DNA of 64,000 nt from Embleya sp049739465 (GTDB lineage: Bacteria > Actinomycetota > Actinomycetes > Streptomycetales > Streptomycetaceae). This document shows positions 24,902 to 34,900 of the stretch, piece by piece. Under the pieces are notes generated by a model. The model searched no databases, was not told the DNA's origin, and was given only the letters and a program-made list of their open reading frames with translations. Numbering within the stretch: position 1 is the first letter of the stretch; each line of letters begins with the position of its first letter. The stretch lies in contig NZ_JBMHHY010000032.1 in assembly GCF_049739465.1 (NCBI RefSeq), positions 62,001 through 126,000 on the forward strand. The letters run 5' to 3'. The translations under genes and the position numbers were made by a program.

Positions 24902-25924
24902 ATGCCCAGTTCTCATCACTCGCTCGCGACCGCCCGGCGGCGCGCGGTTCGGCTGCTCGCCGTGGCGGGGGCGGCCGGCCTGCTGCTCACCGGGTGCGGA
25001 TCCGACTCCGACTCGAAGTCCGCCGACAAGCCCGCCGCGCCGGGGACCTCGGCGACCGGCGGCGACGCGGGCGGCGGTACGCGCACGATCAAGGACGCGG
25101 TCGGCACCGCGATCCAGGTACCGGCCAACCCCAAGCGGGTCGTGGTGCTCACCCAGGAGGACCTGGACGCGGTGCTCGCGCTCGGCGTCAAGCCGGTCGG
25201 CATCACCAACGGCCAGGGCCTGGACAAGCCGCCCGCCTACCTCGCCGACAAGGTCAAGGGCATAGAGGTGGTCGGCAACCTGCTCCAGCCGGTGATGGAC
25301 AAGGTGATCGCGGCCAAGCCGGACCTGATCCTGGCCGGCGACATGCAGGACGAGCAGGTGCTCAAGCAACTGCGCAAGATCACCCCGGCGACGCTGGTCA
25401 CGATGGCGCCCACCGACGACTGGAAGTTGTCCTTCCGGGGCATCGGCAACGCGGTCAACAAGCTGGACCAGGCCAACAAGGTGATCACCGACTACGAGGC
25501 CAAGGCCAAGAAGACCGGCGCGGACCTGACCGTGAACAAGGGTGCGGCGGTGAGCATCGTGCGCTGGAATCCGAACGGGCCGAGCTGGATGGAGAAGCGC
25601 CAGTTCGCGAGTGGTGTCGCGCTCGACATGGGGCTGACCCGGCCCAAGTCGCAGGACAAGGACGGCAACGCGCACGCTCCCGCGCTGAGCCTGGAGAAGA
25701 TCTCCGAGATCGACGGCGACTGGCTGTTCCTGGGCACGCTCACCTCGGACGGGGCGAGCGCGCTGAAGGAGGTCCAGGACAAGCCGGCCTTCAAGGAGTT
25801 GACCGCGGTGCAGAAGAAGCACGTGGTCACGGTGGACGGTTCGGTGTGGTCCACGCGCGGCGGGCCGCTGGCCGCCGACGTGGTGCTCGGCGACCTGAAC
25901 AAGGCACTGTCCGCCACCTCCTGA
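24902..25924 (+). CDS. Ferri-siderophore-binding lipoprotein of an ABC transporter
   Basis: 340 residues from the ATG at 24902. The signal peptide ends in the lipobox LLLTGC (Cys about residue 36), followed by an Asp/Ser/Ala-rich spacer. The domain is a class III periplasmic binding fold (FecB/CeuE/FepB type), with NPKRVVVLTQEDLDAVLALGVKPVG, IAAKPDLILAGDMQDEQV and a long interdomain helix. It is lipid-anchored outside the membrane and passes the ferric siderophore to a FecCD permease. Iron regulation is shown by the upstream box. It is followed by the esterase, matching capture and release of catechol siderophores. Confidence 0.92.
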   Translation: MPSSHHSLATARRRAVRLLAVAGAAGLLLTGCGSDSDSKSADKPAAPGTSATGGDAGGGTRTIKDAVGTAIQVPANPKRVVVLTQEDLDAVLALGVKPVGITNGQGLDKPPAYLADKVKGIEVVGNLLQPVMDKVIAAKPDLILAGDMQDEQVLKQLRKITPATLVTMAPTDDWKLSFRGIGNAVNKLDQANKVITDYEAKAKKTGADLTVNKGAAVSIVRWNPNGPSWMEKRQFASGVALDMGLTRPKSQDKDGNAHAPALSLEKISEIDGDWLFLGTLTSDGASALKEVQDKPAFKELTAVQKKHVVTVDGSVWSTRGGPLAADVVLGDLNKALSATS

Positions 25925-26014
25925 CCCGGCGTCATCGGTGCGGCGGGCCCGGCCTCGGCAGCCGGGTCCGCCGCGCGGCCGACCCGGTTCCCCTTCGCAC
26001 AGAGAGCGACTGCG

Positions 26015-27232
26015 ATGCACACTCCGATCCTGCACGCGCTGACCGAGGCGGTCGCCGCCGGTCGGCCGGACGCCGGCGCCGAGTTCTGGGCCCGGGTCGA
26101 GTCGGTGGGCGCACCGCTGGTCGAGCCGGATCCGGCCGATCCCGGGCAGTGCCTGGTCACCTTCGTCTGGCGGGACGATCCGGCCGCGCCCGCCGCCGAT
26201 GTGCTCACCCTGCTGCACACGTTCACCGACCGGGATCGGCACGCGGGCGATCTGACGCCGCATCTGATGCGCCGGGTGCCCGGGACGGACGTGTGGGCGA
26301 TCACCCACCGATTGCCCGTCGAACTGCGCGCGTCGTACCAGTTCTTCGTCGGTACCGGGCCGCGCGAGCAGACGTTGCGCACCGATCGGGTCGGGTGGCT
26401 GGGCGTGTTGGACGCGGCGGTGCCCGATCCGTACAACCACGCGCCCACGTTGGCCGCCCGCGACGGGCGCAACCCGGCCTCGGTGCTGGCCCTGCCCGCC
26501 GCGCCCGCCCAACCGTGGGTGCGGCGCCGGCCGGGAATACCGCGCGGGGCGCGTGTGGACACCACGGTGGACGGTCGGCGGGTGAGCGTGCTGCTGCCGC
26601 CGGGCGGGGGACAACAGCCGTACCGGGTCGCCGTGTTGCTCGACGGCGAGGTGTGGGGGTCGGTGCTCGCGGTCGGCGACACGCTGGACAACCTGCATGC
26701 CGAGGGCCGGATACCGCCCACCGTCGCACTGCTCGTGGACACGATGGGCCGGGATCGGCGGATGGCCGACCTCACCTGTAGCGAGCCGTTCGTGGACTGG
26801 CTCGCCGATGTGCTGCTGCCCTGGGCCGGCGGCCGGCACGGCGCGAGCGGGGATCCCGCGCATACCGTGATCGCCGGGCAGAGCGCGGGCGGGCTGACCG
26901 CCGCGTTCGCCGCCCTGCATCGGCCGGACCGGTTCGGCAACGTGTTGTCCCAGTCGGGCTCGTTCTGGTGGCCCGACCCGGACGAGGGCAACGACGGCCC
27001 GGAGTGGCTGACCCGGCGATTCGCCGCCGTCGACGCGCTGCCGATCCGCCTGCACCTCGAGGTCGGTCTGCTGGAATGGATGCTGGTCGCGGAGAATCGG
27101 CGGCTGCGCGACGTGCTGCTCGCGCGCGGCTACCCGCTCACCTATACCGAGTTCGCCGGCGGCCACGACTACGCCTGTTGGCGCGGCGGGCTCGCCGGCG
27201 GACTCGTCGAGCTGCTCTCAGCCGGGCATTGA
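26015..27232 (+). CDS. Ferri-siderophore (enterochelin-type) esterase
   Basis: 405 residues. It has an N-terminal Fes-type beta domain (residues about 40-160, ending PDPYNHAPT) and an alpha/beta-hydrolase domain. The catalytic Ser is in GQSAGG (about residue 289) and His in GGHDYACWR (about 383). This is the layout of Fes/IroD esterases, which hydrolyse cyclic tri-ester siderophores to release iron in the cytoplasm. It follows the binding lipoprotein by 90 bases and is probably in the same iron-regulated transcript. Its last 15 bases overlap the end of the convergent MFS gene. A cyclic trilactone substrate fits the threonine NRPS nearby. Confidence 0.92.
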   Translation: MHTPILHALTEAVAAGRPDAGAEFWARVESVGAPLVEPDPADPGQCLVTFVWRDDPAAPAADVLTLLHTFTDRDRHAGDLTPHLMRRVPGTDVWAITHRLPVELRASYQFFVGTGPREQTLRTDRVGWLGVLDAAVPDPYNHAPTLAARDGRNPASVLALPAAPAQPWVRRRPGIPRGARVDTTVDGRRVSVLLPPGGGQQPYRVAVLLDGEVWGSVLAVGDTLDNLHAEGRIPPTVALLVDTMGRDRRMADLTCSEPFVDWLADVLLPWAGGRHGASGDPAHTVIAGQSAGGLTAAFAALHRPDRFGNVLSQSGSFWWPDPDEGNDGPEWLTRRFAAVDALPIRLHLEVGLLEWMLVAENRRLRDVLLARGYPLTYTEFAGGHDYACWRGGLAGGLVELLSAGH

Positions 27233-28708
27233 CGCGCCGGCGGGGCTGGGCAGTTCGGCCTCCGGGCCCGCCTCGTCGTCGAACGGCGGTGCGGCCGGTG
27301 CCTCGCGCGGCAGACGCAGCGCGCACAGCGCGCCCAGGGCGACCAGCACGGCGGTGACCCAGATCGCCGCGCGGTACGGCCCGGGTGCGCTCGTGTCGTG
27401 CCCGCTCGACCCGCCGCCCGCCTCGATCACCGCGGCGCCCGCGGCGATCCCGAGCGAACCGCCCAGTGTGCGCACGATCGTGAACAGGGCCATGGCGTGG
27501 CCCAGTTCGGGCGGCCCGATGTCACCGAACCCGGCGATCTGCACGGTCAACACGGCGGTGCCCAGGATCAGCCCGACACAGAACATCAACACCCGTACCG
27601 CCCAGGCGTGTTCGGCCACCCCCGGCAGCGCCAGTGCGGCGAACACCAGCGCGGCCAGAAGCAGCGCGGGTGCGGTCAGCAGCCGTGGGCCGAGCCGGGG
27701 CAACAGTCGGTCCACCACCTGCGAGGCGAACATCAGCCCGATCGCCTCCGGGAAGACACCGAGACCCGCGTCCAACGCCGAGGCGCCGAGCGCCGCCTGA
27801 TACAGCAGCGGGAAGACGAACAACACGCCCATCAGCCCGGCCGAGGTGAGCAGGGCGAGCGCGCCGGCCGCGCCGAAGGTGCGGTCGGCCAGCAGCCGCA
27901 ACCGCAACAGCGGCTCCGGGACCCGAAGTTGATGCACGATCGCGGCGACAAGGAGGCCGAGCCCGAGTAGTCCGCTGATCGCGATGGGCGGCGAGCTCCA
28001 GCCCTGGGACGGCCCGAAGCCGAGTGCGTAGGTGAGCAACCCCAGGGTCGGCGTGGTGAGCAGGAAGCCGGCCCGGTCGAACGGCCCGACCGCGCCCGCC
28101 CGATGCTCACGCAGCCCGAACACGCCGAGCAGCACGGCGGCCGTCCCGATCGGCACATTGACCAGGAACAACCAATGCCAGGACAGGTGTTCGGTCAGGA
28201 AGCCGCCCAGCGGCGGACCGAGTGCGGGCATCAGCGCGGTCGGCACGATCAGCCACTTGGCCAACCGCATCCGCTCATGTGGGGCGAATGCGGTGAACAG
28301 GATGGTCATCCCGACCGGCGTCAACAGTCCGCCCGCCAGGCCCTGGACCACCCGGGCCAGGACCAGCGAGACCAGGTCCCGGGACAGACCGCACGCGGCG
28401 GAAGCGACGGTGAAGACGGCGAGTGAGCCCAGGAAGATCCGCTTGGTGCCGAACCGGTCGCTCAGCCGACCCGCCACCGGCAGGGCGGCGACCAGCGCGA
28501 CCAGGAAGGCGATCTCCACCGTGTTGGCGGCGACCGCCGGTTGGTCGAAGTCGTCCGCGATGGTCAGCAGGGCCGGGTTGACGATCGTCGAGTCCAGGCC
28601 GTTCATGCACATCGCGGCGGTGTAGACGAGCACCACGATCAGCGTGGAACCGGCCCGGCCGGCGGTTGCCGGGGGAGCGGCGGCAGGGGCCGATGCCTCC
28701 CCGGTCAT
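27218..28708 (-). CDS. MFS transporter, DHA2 type (probable siderophore exporter)
   Basis: 496 residues, about fourteen transmembrane helices. MFS motif A is GRLSDRFGTKR, and LARVVQGLAGGLLTPVG is motif C-like. The ATG at 28708 overlaps the mbtH stop (ATGA), so it is the third gene of the dhbF-mbtH operon. Exporters in this position (EntS-like) secrete the completed siderophore. The C-terminus is a short acidic tail. Direction and substrate are inferred from the operon. Confidence 0.88.
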   Translation of the reverse strand: MTGEASAPAAAPPATAGRAGSTLIVVLVYTAAMCMNGLDSTIVNPALLTIADDFDQPAVAANTVEIAFLVALVAALPVAGRLSDRFGTKRIFLGSLAVFTVASAACGLSRDLVSLVLARVVQGLAGGLLTPVGMTILFTAFAPHERMRLAKWLIVPTALMPALGPPLGGFLTEHLSWHWLFLVNVPIGTAAVLLGVFGLREHRAGAVGPFDRAGFLLTTPTLGLLTYALGFGPSQGWSSPPIAISGLLGLGLLVAAIVHQLRVPEPLLRLRLLADRTFGAAGALALLTSAGLMGVLFVFPLLYQAALGASALDAGLGVFPEAIGLMFASQVVDRLLPRLGPRLLTAPALLLAALVFAALALPGVAEHAWAVRVLMFCVGLILGTAVLTVQIAGFGDIGPPELGHAMALFTIVRTLGGSLGIAAGAAVIEAGGGSSGHDTSAPGPYRAAIWVTAVLVALGALCALRLPREAPAAPPFDDEAGPEAELPSPAGASMPG

Positions 28709-28920
28709 CGGGCGGCCGGGCTGAGGTCGGTCCAGTGCACGGTGATCCAGTCCAGCGCGTCCGGGCGCGCGCACGGCCCGTGTGCGAGCGACCAGCCGGC
28801 CGGTACGGCGGCGAACTCGGGCCACAGGGAGTGTTGCCCGAGACCGTTCACCAGGACCAGGAACGAGCCGTCCGCGTCGTCGAAGGGGTTGGTCGGGCTC
28901 TCGCGGTCGCGATTACTCAT
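28705..28920 (-). CDS. mbtH: MbtH-like NRPS accessory protein
   Basis: 71 residues. All family landmarks are visible: NPFDDADGSFLVLVN, the two invariant Trp (SLWPEFAAVPAGW) and the ending DALDWITVHWTDLSP. MbtH proteins bind and activate adenylation domains. The ATG at 28920 overlaps the end of the NRPS gene by eight bases and its stop overlaps the MFS start by four, so all three are coupled. Confidence 0.97.
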   Translation of the reverse strand: MSNRDRESPTNPFDDADGSFLVLVNGLGQHSLWPEFAAVPAGWSLAHGPCARPDALDWITVHWTDLSPAAR

Positions 28921-31900
28921 GGGAGTCGGTCTCCAGCTCGATGAGGCGGTCCACGACCACACGCGCGATCTGCGCGATCGGGCCGGGCAGGGTCATGTCC
29001 TTGTGCGAACAGGCCACGTTCGTCGTGTCGATCCGGCCGGACACGTACGGCGCCCAGGTGTCGGGCGTGAGGGTCTCGTCGATGGTGTCCACGGTGGCCC
29101 GGAAGAACAGCACATCGCCGCGGAAGACCCGATGGTCGAAGGCGCGGACCAGGTGATTGGTGTTGAGATAGATGTCGTTGAGCGCCTCGACGGCGGTCGG
29201 GTCCAGACCGGCCAGCGGACTGCCCTCGCGGCGCAACACCGCGATCACCTCGTCGAGTTCGAGCGGCGCGCCGGCCAGACTCTCCGGCCCGTAGCCGCCC
29301 ATCGTCAGGAGCGCATCGAGGGCTTCGCCGTGGTCCGGCACGGGCAGTTCGCGAAAACCCTCGGCCGGATAGGCGTCCAGTATCGCCAGCAACTCGACAT
29401 CCTGGCCCAGCTCCTGGAGTCGGGTGGCCATCGCGTGCGCGATGATCCCGCCGGTGGACCAGCCGAGCAGGCGGTACGGACCGTCCGGCCGCACCTCGCG
29501 CAACCGGTCCACATAGTGCGCGGCCAACTCCTCCAGCGTGCCGGGCAGCGGCTCGCCGGCGGTGGCCGGGCCGACGCCCTGCGCCTGGAGGCCGAACAGC
29601 GGTACCCCCGTGGGCAGATGCCGGATCAGACCCGCATAGCACCAGGACAGGCCGCCGGCGGGATGTACGCAGAACACCGGCGTCCGCGCGCCCGCCGCCC
29701 GCAGCGGGAGCAATACGTCCAGCGCATCGCCGCCGTGGTCGGCCGCGCTCAGCGCGGCGTGCAGACCGGCGGCGGTGGGTGCCTGGAAGATGGTGCCGAT
29801 CCCGACGTCCACGCCGAGGGCGGCCTTGATCCGGCCGGCCAGGCGGACCGCGAGCAGCGAATGGCCGCCGAGGGCGAAGAAGTCGTCGTCCACGCCGACT
29901 CGGGGCACGCCGAGGACATCGGCGATCAGTGCGCACAGTTGTTGCTCGCGCGGCCCGCTCGGCACCCGGCCCGGGGTCGCGGCGGCGGTGGGCTCGGGGC
30001 GCGGCAACACCTTGCGGTCCAGCTTGCCGTTCGCGGTCAGCGGCAGCCGGTCGAGCACCACCACGGCCGACGGCACCATGTGCACCGGCAGGGTCTCGGC
30101 GGTGTGGGTACGCAGCGCGACCGGGTCGGTGTCGGGGGCGGCCACCGCGTAGCCGACGAGCCGTTGATCGCCGGGGGTGTCCTCGCGCAGCACCACGGCC
30201 GCGTCCGCGACCGCCGGATGGGCGGCCAACACCGCCTCGATTTCGCCGAGTTCGACCCGGAAGCCGCGGATCTTGACCTGCTGGTCGGCGCGGCCGAGGT
30301 AGTCGAGGGTGCCGTCGGCGCGGCGCCGGGCCAGGTCGCCGGAACGATACATCCGCGATCCCTGTTCGCCGAACCGGGCCGCGTGTGGGTCGGCGACGAA
30401 CCGCTCGGCGGTCAGCGCGGGTCGACCCAGGTAGCCGCGGGCCAGGCCCTCGCCCGCGACGTACATCTCGCCGATCACCCCCGGCGGGGCCGGTTCGAGC
30501 CGGTGGTCCAGCACGTAGACACGCAGATCGGGGATGTTCACCCCGATCGTGCTCGCCGCGCCGGCGGCGGCCGATTCGCGGTCCAGCGCATGATGGGTGA
30601 CATGCACGGTGGTCTCGGTGATCCCGTACATGTTCACCAGGCGCGGTGCGTCGTCGGCGTGCCGCTCGTACCAGTCGGCCAGCCGCGCCGGTTCCAGCGC
30701 CTCGCCGCCGAACACCACGTAGCGCAACGCGAGTTCGCGTCCGGGACGATCCCGGTCGGCGGCCACCAGTTGATGGAACGCGGACGGCGTCTGGTTGAGC
30801 ACGGTGACCCGTTCCCGGGCGAGCAGGTCGAGGAACTCGGCCGGGTCGCGGCTGACCAGGTGCGGCACCACGACGAGCCGACCGCCGAACAGCAGTGCGC
30901 CCCACAACTCCCAGACCGAGAAGTCGAACGCGTAGGAGTGGAACAACGTCCAGACGTCGTCCGGGCCGAAGCCGAACCAGTGGTCCGTGGCGGTGAACAG
31001 CCGGGCCACGTTGTGGTGGGTGACCGGCACACCCTTGGGTCGGCCGGTGGACCCGGAGGTGTAGATCACATAGGCCGGATCATTGGCCCGCAGCGGGCGC
31101 TTGCGCTGATCCTGGCCCAGGTCCGAACTCGGGTGGGCGTCCGCGTCCTTGCCGTCCACAAAGATCCGCGGCAGGTCGTGTGCGGGCAGTCGGCGGGCCG
31201 TCGCCGAGTCGGTGAGCAGCGCGGCGGGTGCCGCGTCGTCGAGCATGTAGGCGAGCCGATCGGCCGGGTAGTCCGGGTCCAGCGGCAGATAGGCGGCGCC
31301 GGCCTTGGCGACCGCGAGGAGTGCGACGACCAGTTCGGGGGAGCGCGGCAGGGCGAGTGCGACGATGTCGCCGGGACCGATGTCGCGCGTCACCAGGAGG
31401 CGGGCCAGGCGGTTGGCCCGGGCGGAGAGTTCGGCGTAGCTGAGCGAAAGACCCGCGCAACTGACCGCGATCCGCGCGGGATGCGCGCGGGCGGCCCGCT
31501 CGTAGCGGGCCACCAGGGTGGTCGAGGGGGTCGCGGTCGCGGTCGGCCCGGCGTTCCATTCCACCAACGCGCGGTGTCGCTCGGCCTCGTCGAGCAGCGG
31601 CAGTCGGTCGATCGGGGTGTCCGGGTCGGCCACGGCGGCGGTGAGCAGCGCGGCGAGCCGGCGGGCCAGGCCCAGCGCGCCGGCCCGGTCGAACAGGTCG
31701 GTACGGAACTCCAGGAAACCGCCGATGCCCCGGCCCGGTTGCTCGCCCACGTTGAGGGTCAGGTCGAACTTGGCGGTTCCGGACGGCACCGCGACCATCC
31801 GGGCGGTCAGCGGGCCGAGTGCGAACTCCGTGTCGGGCAGCGACTGCCACGCGATCAGCACCTGGAACAGCGGGTGTCGGGCGAGCGAGCGTGGCGGGTT

Positions 31901-34900
31901 CGCCTCCTCCACGACCCGGTCGAACGGGACGTCCGCGTGGTCGTAGGCGGCGAGTGTCGCGGTGCGTACCCGGTCGAGCAGCGTGCGAAAGCTCGGGGAG
32001 CCGGACGTGTCGGCGCGCAACACCAGGGTGTTGACGAAGAAGCCGACCAGATCGGCCGTGGCGTCGTCGTCGCGGCCCGCGACGGGTGTGCCCAGCGGGA
32101 TGTCCGTACCGCACCCGTGCCGGGCGAGCAGCGCGGCGAGTCCGGCCTGCACGGCGGTGAACACGGACGTCCCGCTCGCGCGGGCGAGTTCGGCGAGCCG
32201 GGCATGGGCCGTCGCGTCGAGGTGGAACGGCACGGTGTCGCCCGCCGTCGAGGCGACCCGGGGGCGGGGACGGTCGGTGGGGAGGGCGAGTTCGTCCGGC
32301 AGGCCGGCGAGGGTGTGCTTCCAGAAGTCGAGTTGGCGGGCGGCCCGGGGCGTGGGTTGCTCCGGCTCGCCCAACAGCCTTTCCTGCCAGGCGACATGGT
32401 CGGTGTAGCGGATCGGGAGCGGGGTGAACCGGGGATCGCGCCCGGCGCAGCGCGCGCTGTAGGCGGTGGCCAGGTCGCGGGCGAGCGGGGTGGTGGAGGC
32501 ACCGTCGCCGGCTATGTGGTGGAGCAGCAGGACCAGCGTGTGGTTGTCCTCGCCGGCGGTGAACAGCGTGCCGCGCAGCGGCGGTTCGACGGCGAGGTCG
32601 AAGCGGTGCCGGACGACGTCGGTGAGCGTCGCGTCGGCGGGCGCCGAGTGCAGCTCGGGTCGGGCCTGATCGATCGTCAGGATGTGCTGGTACGGCTCGT
32701 CGTCGAGCACCGGGTAGACCGTGCGCAGCGTCTCGTGGCGCTCGACCAGGTCGGTGAGCGCGAGTTCGAGCGCGGTTCGGTCGATCGGGCCGGTCAGGGT
32801 CAGGACGAGTGGGATGTTGTAGGTGGGGCTGGGGCCTTCGAGCCGGTACATGAACCACAGGCGGCGCTGGGCGGAGGACAGCGGCAGCCGGTCGGTGGTG
32901 CGCGGCATCGGGGTGAGCGCGGGGCGGGGTTCGTGCTGCGGCTCGTGTTGCGGTCGGCCCTGGACCAGTTCGGCCAGAGCCGCCGGGGTCGGGCGGCGGA
33001 AGACGTCGGCCAGCCCGATCGGCGCCTCGAAGCTCTCCCGGGCCCGGGCAGCAAGTCGGGCGGCCAGCAGCGAGTGGCCGCCCAGGTCGAAGAAGTCGGC
33101 GTCTCGGGAAGGCTGTTCCGGCAGTCCCAGCACGGCCGCGAACAGATCGCACATCATCTCCTCGGGCAACCCACGCGGGCCCTCGTGTAGCCCGGGCGCC
33201 CGCGGCGTGGGATCCGGCAGCGCACGGTGGTCGATCTTGTCGTTGGCGGTGCGCGGGAGCGCGGGCAGGACGAGGATCGCGGCCGGGACGAGGTGCTCGG
33301 GGAGTTGCCCGGCCAGATGGGCGCGCAACGTTTCGGGACTCGGGGTGCGGCCCTCGACCGGGACGGCGTAGCCGAGCAGCCGTTTGCCGTGGGTGCCGTC
33401 GCGGGCGATCACCGCGGCCTGGGCCACCTCGGGGTGTGCGGCCAACACCGCCTGGATCTCCCCGGGTTCGATCCGGAAGCCGCGGATCTTGACCTGCTCG
33501 TCGGCCCGCCCGAGCAGTTCGAGCGTGCCGTCGGCGCGGCGGCGGGCCAGGTCGCCGGTGCGGTACATCCGCCCGCCCGGATCCCCGTGGGTGGCGCCGA
33601 ACGGGTCGGCGACGAAGCGCTCGGCGGTCAGCTCGGGCCGACCCGGGTAGCCCCGGGCCAGGCAGGCGCCGGCCACGTGCAATTCGCCGGTGACGCCGAC
33701 CGGGGTGGGGCGCAGCGAGGAGTCCAGAACGTAGGCGCGCGAGCCGCGGACCGGGCGGCCGGTACCGTCCGGGCCCCAGAAGTAGGCGTCCACGGTGGTC
33801 TCGGTGGGCCCGTACAGATTGAGCGGCCGGCTGCCCGGGGTCGCGGCCAGTCGCTGCCACAGCGCGGCCGGGACGCTTTCGCCGCCGACGACCAGGATCG
33901 CCGGGTGGTGCCGATCGGGCGCCAACAGGCCCTCGGCGAGCAGGGCTTCGGCGTAGGTGGGGGTGACGTCCAGGTAGTCGAGGCGGTGTTCGTGCACGTA
34001 GCCGACCAGGGCGCTCGAGTCGCGGTAGGTCGCGTCGTCGAGCAGGTGCAGTTCGTGACCGTGGGTCAGCCACAGGATCGGGTCCCAGGACGCGTCGAAC
34101 GCGAACGACGCGCTGTGCCCGATCCGCAGCCGGTCGCGGCCGGTGCGCTCGACGGCGGGCGTGATGTGGTCGGTGCCGTGGCTCGCGTGCAGATTGGCGA
34201 GCGAGGCGTGGGTGACCGCGACGCCCTTGGGCCGCCCGGTCGAGCCGGAGGTGTGGATCACGTAGGCGGCCTGCTCCGGGCGCGGCGCGCGCGGCGCCCG
34301 GTCCGGGTGCGTGGCGAGTCGGGCGCGGGTGCTCGGAGCGTCCAGGACCACGGCGCGCAGCCCGTGCGGCGGCAGGCCGGCGAGGGCTTCGGCGGTGCCG
34401 ATCAGGCAGCCGGGGCGGGTGTCGGTCAGGACGTCGGTGATCCGCCGGGCCGGGTGGCCGAGATCGAGGAACTGGCAGACGCCGCCCGCCTTGAGTACGG
34501 CGAGCAGGGCGACGGCGGTGTCCGCGCTGCGGGGCAGCGCGATCGCGACCGGGACTTCGGCGGTGACGCCGACCGCGATCAGTTCGTGGGCGAGCCGGTT
34601 GGCGGCGGATTCGACCTCGGCGAAGGTACGGGTGTCGATGCCGGCGCGGACGGCGATGGCGGCGGGGGTGTCGGTGGCCTGTCGGGTGAACAGCTCGGGG
34701 AGGGTTTGGCTGATCGGCGGTTCGGTGCGGCCCGCGGTGGCCTGGTGGATCTCGGCCGGGGTGAGCAGGTCGATCCGGGCGATGGGTCGGTCCGGCGCCT
34801 CGTGCAGGAGGGTGGCGAGCGCGTCCAGGTAGCGCAGCAGGCCCAGTTCGTGGGCGGCGAGATCGGCCGCGCGGTAGCGGGCGGGATGGGCGTCGAGCTC

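Noticed and set aside
24886..26781. Long + strand frame over the lipoprotein and esterase genes
   Set aside because: It is a shadow of both; the real frames have a lipobox and esterase motifs.
28541..33190. A very long open frame on the + strand across the NRPS
   Set aside because: It is a GC-bias shadow of the leftward NRPS, rich in Gly, Arg and Ala with no domain; the minus strand carries all NRPS motifs.
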